Below the pieces are notes generated by a model. That model had not been told where the DNA came from. It worked only from the letters and a program-made list of their open reading frames with translations, and did not search any database. From Peribacillus simplex (lineage in GTDB: Bacteria > Bacillota > Bacilli > Bacillales > DSM-1321), in the NCBI RefSeq assembly GCF_001578185.1, contig NZ_CP011008.1, positions 772,001 to 836,000 on the forward strand: DNA of 64,000 nt. Reading direction: 5' to 3'. Of this stretch, positions 17,246-25,900 are shown piece by piece. The position numbers and the translations under genes are program-made. Every line of letters begins with the position of its first letter. The stretch's first letter is position 1.

Positions 17246-17295
17246 AACCAGATAACACCGTACTGGTTACACAACGGGGTTATCTGGTTTTTTGT
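17246..17295 (+). terminator. Terminator after the holin gene
   Basis: AACCAGATAAC (17246-17256) pairs with GTTATCTGGTT (17279-17289), then six Ts. Confidence 0.85.
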
Positions 17296-17403
17296 TTTTT
17301 TGCAGGGATGATGGTGGACGAATGAAATTTTTTTTGGTCTGAAAACTGAAATGCAACATACATTTAAAATTGTGGTTCATTTTCAGTTTGGGGAGGAAAA
17401 AGA

Positions 17404-17883
17404 ATGAGTTATCGTTTACCAGTTTCAAAATGGCTTGCTGCCATAGTTTTACTCGGGGCATTGTTGACGGCATTCATATTCAGTCCGGCTAATGCTTCAG
17501 CTTCTATTAATTATGGTGATGAAGTTGCTGCTTTGGCAAAGAAGCAGGTGGGAAGCTCCTATAAATATGGAGGGACGACACCAATAGGGTTCGATGCAAG
17601 TGGTCTTACCCAATATGTATATAAAAATGCCGCGACGGAAATGAAGATTCCGAGAACGAGTGCCGAACAGTATAAAATTGGAAAGGCCGTGAAACAAAAA
17701 GACTTAATGGCGGGCGATTTGGTCTTCTATGCTACAGGTAAGAAAGGGCAGGTCTCCTTTGTTGGAATCTATTATGGAAATGGCACATTTGTCGGGACCA
17801 CGACCAAGGGAGTCAAGGTGGTCAAAATGAGTGATAAGTATTGGAAAGAAAAATATATAGGGGCAAAACGAGTCATTAAGTAA
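17404..17883 (+). CDS. Secreted NlpC/P60-fold protein lacking the catalytic residues
   Basis: A 159-residue protein with a signal peptide (TM 9-27, likely cleavage after ANA) and a single NlpC/P60 domain (about 38-158). The fold motifs are intact (YKYGGTTPIGFD, LMAGDLVFYA, VGIYYGNG), but the catalytic residues are not. The nucleophilic Cys of the GFDCSG motif is Ala65, the His of the SHVGIY motif is Phe119, and the third polar position falls on Gly131. It is therefore predicted not to cleave peptidoglycan peptides and may bind them instead. The gene is uninterrupted, has GGGGAGG about 5 nt upstream and its own terminator. Confidence 0.85.
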   Translation: MSYRLPVSKWLAAIVLLGALLTAFIFSPANASASINYGDEVAALAKKQVGSSYKYGGTTPIGFDASGLTQYVYKNAATEMKIPRTSAEQYKIGKAVKQKDLMAGDLVFYATGKKGQVSFVGIYYGNGTFVGTTTKGVKVVKMSDKYWKEKYIGAKRVIK

Positions 17884-17916
17884 CAATTTGATGTTCATAA
17901 AAAGTACAGCAAATAA

Positions 17917-17946
17917 AAGAGCATCGATTAAGATGCTCTTTTTTGC
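17917..17946 (+). terminator. Terminator after the NlpC/P60 gene
   Basis: AAGAGCATC / GATGCTCTT stem (17917-17925, 17932-17940) and T-run. Confidence 0.9.
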
Positions 17947-17966
17947 TAGTCATATCCGGGATCGGG

Positions 17967-18503
17967 TCATTCAATGATAATATCCGTTAAGACAACATTT
18001 CCATTACGAACCTTTACCACGGCCACTGAAGGATTGGCCAATGCGTCCTTCTCCATTTCCTTAGCCTTTTCTTCGGATGCGAAATAATTGTCCAGACCGT
18101 ATCTGATCTGAATGGTTTTAGCATTTTGCAGGTCATAAGGGATTTGCAATTCCCCTTTTAGGTAAATGCCATTGCCGGGTTTTTCTTTCGTTACGGAATC
18201 GACATCATATAGCCCATCGGTGTTTTGTTTTAAACGTACATATACCTTTTTATAATCACCCGTATTTCTAGTATTGAAATCGGATTTAATCGAGCTATCG
18301 AGTTGTGATGGCTTAACGGATTCAATTTCGTATTGCAATGCCACATAGCTGCCCCTAAACAAGTCAGTCGGATCGACCGGGGCAGTTTTAATCTTGATTA
18401 CATCGCCTGTCATCGTTGTCCAGACTGGAGGAAGCGCCAAGACTAAAAGAATCAAGACTGGAATGGTAAATACGATGAGAGGCCGTAATGATGGTTTATT
18501 CAT
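17967..18503 (-). CDS. GDYXXLXY-domain membrane-anchored protein
   Basis: A 178-residue protein with one N-terminal helix (about 8-28) and an exported beta-rich domain carrying the family signature PTDLFRGSYVALQYEI. ATG 18503 is chosen for the GGAGGAG site 7 nt before it. It overlaps the upstream DUF2157 gene by 8 nt. GDYXXLXY proteins are often found next to DUF2157 membrane proteins, as here. The pair presumably forms one membrane system of unknown function. Confidence 0.8.
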   Translation of the reverse strand: MNKPSLRPLIVFTIPVLILLVLALPPVWTTMTGDVIKIKTAPVDPTDLFRGSYVALQYEIESVKPSQLDSSIKSDFNTRNTGDYKKVYVRLKQNTDGLYDVDSVTKEKPGNGIYLKGELQIPYDLQNAKTIQIRYGLDNYFASEEKAKEMEKDALANPSVAVVKVRNGNVVLTDIIIE

Positions 18504-19554
18504 TGAGTTCTCCTCCTTTTTTTCGTCGATTTTCAAAGAAGAAGCCAAACCCGATAAGCATGATGCCGCCGATGATGAATGTAAGCGATTTTGGCAGGAA
18601 GTCAAAGGAATCGATGTAATATCTGAAAATCAGTGCACAGATGATCACGATGCTGGTCAAACTGCCTTTTAGAATGAGATATAGCAGAAAAACGAAATAA
18701 GCTAAAGGGAACCAGATTGAATAATCAAAGGTGAGGAAGAGTGCAGTAATACCATGTAACATATGCCCTTGTATGTGGGTGATGTTTTGCAATTTAGTTC
18801 TTACTGGAATATAGGCCAGCAGAATTCCCAACAAAAACAGAATGGAAAGGACAATCGTATTCGAGTTTTCAAATTCCAGCTTCGGAACGGATTCCATTAG
18901 AAATAAGGCAATTGTATTGATGGCTAAAGCGTTAATGAAAAAAGTCAGGTACTTAGGGTAATCGAATTTCTTTAACAGAATGTATAAAGCCGGTAAAAAT
19001 ACAAGAATGGCAAGCGGATAAGACGTTTCATCAACGAAAATACTTCCGTTAATATAAATGAAAAGCAGAAAAGCTGTAAAAATAAGGATGAAGACATCCT
19101 TTAAATAGTAACCGATGGATACCGTTCCGATGGCCCATAATAAAAAGGAACTGTTGAAATTGATGCTGATGTTAAACATCTGCTCAATTAGAAAAATCCC
19201 TGCACCAAATATTAGAATCCCTGCATAATGCAGACTTCGTGACGTTTTGGGAAAGCGTGCCTGCCACTTCACACCAGCAAAGTTCACTCCGATGAGGCAT
19301 GCAATGATAAGTAGGAATTTAACCGCTTTACTTAAATAGATCCAGTTACTGGCGACAAAGGTCAATATCCCCAGACCTAAAAGAAGTGCCCCAATGGATA
19401 ATAGAATAGTGATGAAACTCAAATTACCTTTTACATCATAGGAACCTAACATCCTCACTTTTTCTTGCTGGGAGATGACTCCTTCCTTTTCAAGGTAATT
19501 AAATTCATGTTCAAGAAACTCGAATTTCTTTTTCGTTATTTCTTTTTTGACCAA
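18496..19554 (-). CDS. DUF2157-family membrane protein
   Basis: A 352-residue protein with a short N-terminal cytosolic helical region (KKKFEFLEHEFNYLEKEGVI) and about ten to twelve transmembrane helices from residue 40 onward. It fits the DUF2157 architecture. TTG 19554 is the best start: AAGGGGG lies 7 nt upstream, whereas the ATG at 19572 precedes that site. Translationally coupled to the GDYXXLXY gene. Confidence 0.75.
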   Translation of the reverse strand: MVKKEITKKKFEFLEHEFNYLEKEGVISQQEKVRMLGSYDVKGNLSFITILLSIGALLLGLGILTFVASNWIYLSKAVKFLLIIACLIGVNFAGVKWQARFPKTSRSLHYAGILIFGAGIFLIEQMFNISINFNSSFLLWAIGTVSIGYYLKDVFILIFTAFLLFIYINGSIFVDETSYPLAILVFLPALYILLKKFDYPKYLTFFINALAINTIALFLMESVPKLEFENSNTIVLSILFLLGILLAYIPVRTKLQNITHIQGHMLHGITALFLTFDYSIWFPLAYFVFLLYLILKGSLTSIVIICALIFRYYIDSFDFLPKSLTFIIGGIMLIGFGFFFENRRKKGGELNE

Positions 19555-19686
19555 AACACTTCCCCCTTCCATATTTTACTATTATACAATGTATTCTCTT
19601 ACAGCTATGAATATATGTTAATTTTCTTCTACCCTCATTGGATTGCATGTAAGAAAAAAATATTTTCAGTATCTTGCAATAAATAG

Positions 19687-19736
19687 TACCATATGGTAAA
19701 TTATTTACATAAGATGTACTGTTCGGTGTTCAGTAC
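19687..19736 (+). promoter_or_regulatory. Cluster of palindromes upstream of the padR operon
   Basis: Three inverted repeats lie in 50 bp: TACCATATGGTA (19687-19698), TACAT-AAG-ATGTA (19706-19718) and GTACTG-N9-CAGTAC (19716-19736). PadR-type repressors bind ATGT/ACAT-like palindromes and often regulate their own operon, so these are candidate operators. Confidence 0.5.
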
Positions 19737-19783
19737 TGTTTATTGAACTATACTGAAAAAAATTTGGAAGGAGTGTTGGTGCT

Positions 19784-20104
19784 ATGAATGTACAATTCAA
19801 GAAAGGTGTCTTGGAACTGTGCGTCCTGGTCTTATTGGATAAGCAGGACCGCTATGGCTACGAACTTGTACAGAAGATTTCAGATCAAATCGAGATATCG
19901 GAGGGTTCGGTATATCCACTTTTACGACGATTGACGAAGGAAGAGTATTTTACGACTTATTTGCAAGAATCAACAGAAGGGCCACCGCGCAAGTATTATA
20001 AGTTAACCGACAAAGGCCGGAGATACCTTCAAGAGTTGCTGACGGAATGGAATGAATTTTCCAATGGGGTCAACCAATTAATCAAGGAGGGTGTGAACCA
20101 ATGA
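19784..20104 (+). CDS. PadR-family transcriptional regulator
   Basis: A 106-residue winged-helix repressor: [32 protein letters not shown] (recognition helix) and the wing [17 protein letters not shown] short C-terminal helix serves dimerisation. AAGGAG precedes the ATG. The stop overlaps the next start by 4 nt (ATGA). PadR-HAAS-DUF4097 operons are a recurring Bacillota arrangement linked to envelope stress; here the regulator likely controls its own operon. Confidence 0.88.
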   Translation: MNVQFKKGVLELCVLVLLDKQDRYGYELVQKISDQIEISEGSVYPLLRRLTKEEYFTTYLQESTEGPPRKYYKLTDKGRRYLQELLTEWNEFSNGVNQLIKEGVNQ

Positions 20105-20652
20105 ATAAAGAACAATTTTTAAAGCAGTTGAATGAATCTTTAACAGGGCTTTCCTTAGAGGAACAGGAAGATATCCTCCAAGATTACGAGGAGTATTTTG
20201 CAATTGGAATGGAAAAAGGGAAGACAGAGCAGGAAATTTCCACTTCCCTTGGGAATCCTAAACAGATTTCCAAGGAGCTATTGGCATCCTACCATCTTGG
20301 TCAGGTCGAACAATCGACTTCTGCCAGTAATGTAATTCGGGCCGTTTGGGCAGTCATTGGTTTGGGATTCTTTAATTTAGTGATCGTTTTAGGACCTTTT
20401 ATGGCATTGGTCGGAGTTGTCATTGCAGGATGGGCATCGGCGATAGCGTTCATTCTTGCTCCGTTGGGCGTTATTTTCAACCTTGCAGTGGGCAACTTTC
20501 AATTATTCGATCTGTTCTTTGCATTGGGGCTAAGCGGGATTGGCATTTTCATTGCCATGGGAATGTTTGTCGCTACGAGCGCTTTAACCAAAGGTTTCAT
20601 TCGTTATTTAAAATTTAACGCTTCCCTTGTGAAAGGCGGTTTGAAAAAATGA
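20101..20652 (+). CDS. DUF1700 (HAAS-domain) membrane protein
   Basis: A 183-residue protein. The N-terminal 60 residues form the cytosolic HAAS domain ([41 protein letters not shown]), followed by four hydrophobic helices (about 78-175). HAAS proteins are thought to interact with PadR regulators and with the DUF4097 partner. It overlaps both neighbours by 4 nt, so the three are co-translated. Confidence 0.85.
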   Translation: MNKEQFLKQLNESLTGLSLEEQEDILQDYEEYFAIGMEKGKTEQEISTSLGNPKQISKELLASYHLGQVEQSTSASNVIRAVWAVIGLGFFNLVIVLGPFMALVGVVIAGWASAIAFILAPLGVIFNLAVGNFQLFDLFFALGLSGIGIFIAMGMFVATSALTKGFIRYLKFNASLVKGGLKK

Positions 20653-21443
20653 TTAATGTTAAAAAGTTATCGATCATTGCACTTGTATTGTTATTGGTCG
20701 GAGTAATAGGAAGTCTGTTTACTTTTTTCCAAGTGACGGATAAGAAAACGACTACAGAGGAAAAAACGGTTTCAGAGATCGTGACGGACGTTCAGGTCGA
20801 CTCTGACAATGCAGCTGTAGAGATTATTCCAACGAAGGATAAGGATACCAGGATAGAGTTGGTTTCAAAAGGTGTGGATGTTTCCAAGCTGGATTTCTCT
20901 GCAGATGTGGAAGGCAAGAAACTTTCGGTTACATTAAAAGATAAACATTCCTTTAGCTTTGGGTTTCAAATTCAATCATTACATTTAAAAGTGTATGTGC
21001 CCGAGAAATCTTATAAGTCCTTTGTCGTTAAAAGTGATAATGGAAAAGTGCAAATGAATGAACTGGAGATAAAGAATCTGAACGTGGAATCACAAAATGG
21101 CCGTGTTGAATTAAATAATATAATAACCGAAAAAGTCAAAGTGAAATCTGCTAATGGAAGAGTAGATCTTAATAATGTAGAGGGAAATCTGGTTGGGTCA
21201 TCGAATAACGGTAAAATCTCTCTTGTCACAAAAGACTTGGATCGGAATATTCAATTGGAAAGTGACAATGGGAAAATCATGATTAAAACAGATAAGGAGC
21301 CGACCAATACAACCTTTGATGTTCATGTTGACAATGGGAAAATCGATATTCTCAATAAATATGATAGGAATGTTGTCATTGGCAAAGGTGAAAACTTAGT
21401 GAAATTGGAAACGAATAATGGGAAAATCGAAGTAACGAAATAG
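20649..21443 (+). CDS. DUF4097-family beta-helix protein
   Basis: A 264-residue protein with an N-terminal membrane anchor (about 6-27) and an exported region. Its C-terminal two thirds hold seven short repeats with the core Asn-Gly-Lys/Arg (SDNGKVQMN, SQNGRVELN, SANGRVDLN, SNNGKISL, SDNGKIMIK, VDNGKIDIL, TNNGKIEV), expected to stack as a right-handed beta-helix. The family (DUF4097/YvlB-like) is associated with envelope stress. Last gene of the padR operon, followed by a terminator. Confidence 0.85.
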   Translation: MINVKKLSIIALVLLLVGVIGSLFTFFQVTDKKTTTEEKTVSEIVTDVQVDSDNAAVEIIPTKDKDTRIELVSKGVDVSKLDFSADVEGKKLSVTLKDKHSFSFGFQIQSLHLKVYVPEKSYKSFVVKSDNGKVQMNELEIKNLNVESQNGRVELNNIITEKVKVKSANGRVDLNNVEGNLVGSSNNGKISLVTKDLDRNIQLESDNGKIMIKTDKEPTNTTFDVHVDNGKIDILNKYDRNVVIGKGENLVKLETNNGKIEVTK

Positions 21444-21461
21444 TCGTGAAGCGTGAAAATT

Positions 21462-21498
21462 TGCAAGAGGCCCAGTGTCATACTGGGCTTTTCTTTTA
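21462..21498 (+). terminator. Terminator of the padR operon
   Basis: GCCCAGT / ACTGGGC stem followed by TTTTCTTTT. Confidence 0.85.
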
Positions 21499-21591
21499 AT
21501 ATATATTTAGGTACACGAAATAAATCATTCGCTTATTTTAACCATTTTTAGTAAACTGGCAATGACTATTATAATTAGAAGGTGAAGGGAT

Positions 21592-22776
21592 ATGAGGGAA
21601 ACCTTAGTGGGTGAACGGGTAAGAGGGAATGACAAAATCTGGACACGTGACTTTATCATGATCTGTTTGGCAAATCTGTGCATCTTCATGGGATTTCAAA
21701 TGACGATGCCGACCCTCCCTCTGTTTGTTGAGAAGCTTGGTGGTGATGACCGTCTGGTGGGGGCTGTCCTTGGAATCTTTACTTTTTCGGCCTTGCTTGT
21801 TCGGCCAATTGCCGGCAGATTATTGGAAACGAAGGGAAGGCGAATCGTTTTTATTATCGGGTTAGCCATTTTCGCATTGTCCGTGGGTTCCTTCGGTTTT
21901 ATGGGCAGCATCGGCTTGTTATTCATGATGCGGATTGTCCAGGGCGTCGGCTGGGGATTTTCTTCAACGGCTTCAGGAACAATAGCTTCCGATATAATCC
22001 CCGCGAAACGGCGTGGTGAGGGGATGGGTTATTACGGTTTATCGGGTAACTTAGCATTGGCATTCGGTCCATCATTGGGTCTATTTCTAGTTACGGTCCT
22101 TCCGTTTCAAGAGTTGTTCCTGATCTGTTCATTATTGGGATTGTTTGCCATCATTTCAGCATCACTTATTCGGTATCAAAAAGTGGAAAGTGATCCTTCG
22201 ACGGCAGTGTCAGCCAAAAGGTTCGATATATATGAAAAAAGTGCCCTTCAGCCATCTTTGCTCATTTTCTTCATTTCCGTCACATTTGGTGGAATTGCAA
22301 CCTTCCTTCCTCTTTATACAGCGGAAAAAGGGGTAGGTGGAATTCAGTGGTACTTTTTAGTATATGCAATGGCCCTCATGGTCACGAGATTATTCTCGGG
22401 TCGATTATATGACCGAAGGGGACATCGGGCAATATTCATTCCTTCAACAGTGCTCATCATGGCTGGGATGCTGCTGCTTGCGTGGATGCCGGGTGAAGCG
22501 GTCCTTTACATCGCGGCAGTGCTTTATGGATTTGGGTTCGGCTCCGTTCAGCCGGCGCTTCAGGCATGGTCGATTGAAAAGACGGCAGCCAATCGAAAGG
22601 CGATGGCGAATGCAACATACTTTTCCTTTTTCGATCTTGGAGTGGGTATAGGTGCTATTGTGTTCGGACAGATAGGCTATCTCTTAGGCTATAGAAGCAT
22701 TTATATCACGGCAGCAGTCTCGATTTTCATATCAATGATCGTTTATTTATGCATTATCAGGAGCGAGGAAAAGTAA
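21592..22776 (+). CDS. MFS transporter, YwoG/YfkF-like
   Basis: A 394-residue 12-helix facilitator. It has motif A GRLLETKGRRIVF, an R-rich TM4 (MMRIVQGVGWGF), and GLSGNLALAFGPSLG in TM5. It resembles the YfkF/YwoG group of putative drug exporters; the substrate is unknown. The N-terminus carries an 18-residue cytosolic extension. AAGGTGAAGGG precedes the ATG. Confidence 0.82.
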   Translation: MRETLVGERVRGNDKIWTRDFIMICLANLCIFMGFQMTMPTLPLFVEKLGGDDRLVGAVLGIFTFSALLVRPIAGRLLETKGRRIVFIIGLAIFALSVGSFGFMGSIGLLFMMRIVQGVGWGFSSTASGTIASDIIPAKRRGEGMGYYGLSGNLALAFGPSLGLFLVTVLPFQELFLICSLLGLFAIISASLIRYQKVESDPSTAVSAKRFDIYEKSALQPSLLIFFISVTFGGIATFLPLYTAEKGVGGIQWYFLVYAMALMVTRLFSGRLYDRRGHRAIFIPSTVLIMAGMLLLAWMPGEAVLYIAAVLYGFGFGSVQPALQAWSIEKTAANRKAMANATYFSFFDLGVGIGAIVFGQIGYLLGYRSIYITAAVSIFISMIVYLCIIRSEEK

Positions 22777-22797
22777 AAATCAATTTAAGGACTTTGG

Positions 22798-22826
22798 ATG
22801 ACTTCAGTTGAAGTCATTCTTTTTTT
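22798..22826 (+). terminator. Terminator after the MFS gene
   Basis: ATGACTTCA / TGAAGTCAT stem (22798-22806, 22809-22817) and seven Ts. Confidence 0.85.
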
Positions 22827-22969
22827 GAGTCGGGAGGAAGACACTGGTTTCCGTTGTTTTATCAGGGGATCATCCTTAATATTTAAAAAATGGAAAAACT
22901 TTGTTATTATCAAAAAGAGAATATACATAAGATGATATAAGGCCTAATAGAAGGAAGGGGAATCTGGGG

Positions 22970-25900
22970 ATGAATGATTCTTCAAACGAAGAAATGATAT
23001 TAGAAACAAGGAAGCGCATTTTCCAAGAAGAGCTGGAAGTTTTATGGGAAAGGCGGCTCATCCCTAAATCAGAATATATCCGGATTAGCAAGGCCTACGA
23101 AAGGCATTTCCAATTAGCCCTCTATAAACAAAAGTGCTTAGAGCATGAAAAAAGGAAATCCATTCAAGGACCTGAGACGATTATCGGTGAAAGTCCCGAG
23201 AAGAAGGTTCAAGATAGCCAGATTGAAGAAGCTTCATTGGAATTACTGGAATCTGGTGGATTGAAAGAATCGATATTGAAAGATGAGAAGACAGGATATG
23301 AACCTAATGAATCAGTTTTGGAGGATAGTCCTGAACCTATCAAGGGAATCCCTGAAAGGATACCGGTTATTCAACAGCAGGCAATCAAGCGGGAGAAACC
23401 AGCAAAACCAGCAAAACCGAAGAAAACACCTGAGCAGATCAGGGAGCGGAATATCTCTGTTATCCTGCTCACGGGGGTCATATTGCTTCTGTTCGGCGGG
23501 GTGATTTTGGCAACCTCTTCATGGGGAGATTTGAATGCGGTCCTGAAGGTTTTATTCATTGGAATGGTATCCGGCATTTTTGCGGGAATGGCCTTCATCG
23601 CTTCAAAGCTGAAAATTAAACAGACCGCTTTTGCATTCCTGACGCTAGCGGGTTTATTTATTCCGATTACGATTTTATCAGCTTCATATTATCGGATTTT
23701 TGGAGAGTACCTTTCACTTAATGGTGGGGGGCGGGGGCTTCTGGGGTTTCTTGGAGGATTACTCTGCTTAGCCATTTATTTTAAGATCGCTAACTACTTT
23801 AAGTCGAAAATATTCATATTCATTTCCATATTCACGTTCGGCATTACCTGCTATTTCGGTTTGGCTTTTGTGACGCCGACTATCGAGTGGATGTTTTTGA
23901 CGATTGGCATTCTTAACTTAATACTTTTATGGAATATTGAACAATTGAAAAGTCAAAAAGCCTTAAAGATATTCAAACCATTCATTTTTCAATTCATCCA
24001 GTTTAAGATCATCGTGGAAGCCTTTGCGATCTTGACGTTATTTTCAAGTAACTTTGTGTATTCGCTAACGTTGATGGTCTTTTCTGTTTTGTTTTTAGTT
24101 TTTTCCGTTAAATTCCAAAAGAAACATTATGAAATGGCTTTTAGTGCCGTTTTCACTTATGGATATATCCATTTTGTTTTTAATTCATTTTTAAGTGAGT
24201 ACGTGGTCATTGCTTTTGCACTTGTACCAATCATTTTTACAGCTCTTTCAAAATATCTGGCCAAATTCAAAATGAATAAGCTTTCCAAGAATTTCATGTT
24301 TACCAGTTTGATTGAGAGCGGGATTGTCTTCCTATATATAAACGCAATGGTGTACCAGGAAAACTATGCGCAAATATTCATCGCGCTCATGATAGTATCC
24401 GCACAGCTTGTCTATGTTTCCCTTCAATCGAGAAATTCAAGCTTCACGTACCCGGCGGTTGTTGTTTTCAACTTAGCGTTCGTATATCTTTTCTTTGCCT
24501 TGCCAGTCTCTTTTTCTACCGTTTTAAATCTGATTTTTATCCTTCAGGTCATTCAATACCTTGGATTATATTTATATAACCACCCAAGGTACAGCCTGTT
24601 TAAGAGGAGTATCTTACTTATCTCCCCAATGATCATGTTAATGATACTGACCAGTAAATTCAGCGAGATGGATTGGCTTGCAGTTAGCGCCGCCCTCGCC
24701 ATGATCTCTGGACTTTTCTTCATCACATATATAAAAGACGATACAAAGCATATGAAGGAAAACGCCATTTACGGATTTCCAATCACTTTCGTTCTGGCTT
24801 TGGTTGCTTTCTATCCATATTTGTTGGAAAGTTTAGAGTGGGCCCGTTTAAATATCCCGATCAGTCTCTATTTAATGGGGGTTTCCCTGATTTCCATCGG
24901 TGGGGCTTACACATTAAAAAAGGGATATCATAAATTCTTTCCTGTTTTTGCATATAGTGGTCAGATTCTTTCCTTCCTTTCATTTTTATGGATTCCATTC
25001 AATTCAATGAATCCTTTAGAGGCAAGCGGAGTGATTGCCGTAGCTGCTGCAATAAATGGTTGGTCCGTCCATATACATCGGAAGCACATATTCTGGGTGC
25101 CTGTCGTGATTTCAAGTGCCGGCCTATATGCTTCGCTCTACGATGTTTTTGATTTTGGTTCAATGGTGTTGAAGATTGCGTTCGTGCTGACCGGCCCTGT
25201 TATCTTTTTCCTTTTAGGGGAATGGCTTGGGAAATATTCGAAAAATGGGAAACAGTACTTCATTTACGCAAGTCACCTTGCCAATATACTGGCGATTCCT
25301 GTTGGATATTTGCTCATTGTCAATACGGAAAGTTCACCGTTCCTATATACTGCACAGCTGTTGATCTATATTTTGAGTGTCTGGCGGGCACATGTGAAAT
25401 GGGAAAAATACGTTTTTACGTACCTAGGGTTTGCAGTTCTTTTCCTACAGGTCCACTTATTTTTGGCAAACATGGGGCAAATGGTATTCATTACATCAAT
25501 ATGCTTGATGATAACAACAGGAATCATAACCATTCTGTGGGCGGTTTCCAATAAGAATTGGAAAGGCATCATGGAGTATTACCTTATTCCATTCATTCAT
25601 TTAGGCATAAGCATATCCATATTGGAAACGGCAATCCGGGATTTTCCGCTTGACTGGGAATTGGTCTGGGTCGGGGTGATGACAGTACAGTTCTTGTTTA
25701 CCTGGTATCTGCTCATGAAAAGGAATTGGCGGAACTATGTAGTGGTTCTTCTAAGCCTGGCGTTCATTTTCTACAATATGTATGTAAATACATTACCCCT
25801 GATTATGACGATTATCGTATTATTTTTATGCACGGCTGTGATGGTGTTTGCCAGCAGTCGCCATTTCAAAGGATTGGTCAACAAAGAGGAATCGAAGAGA

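Noticed and set aside
16935..17883. Prophage
   Set aside because: Only one holin gene is phage-like; no structural, replication or integrase genes and no attachment repeats are seen nearby.
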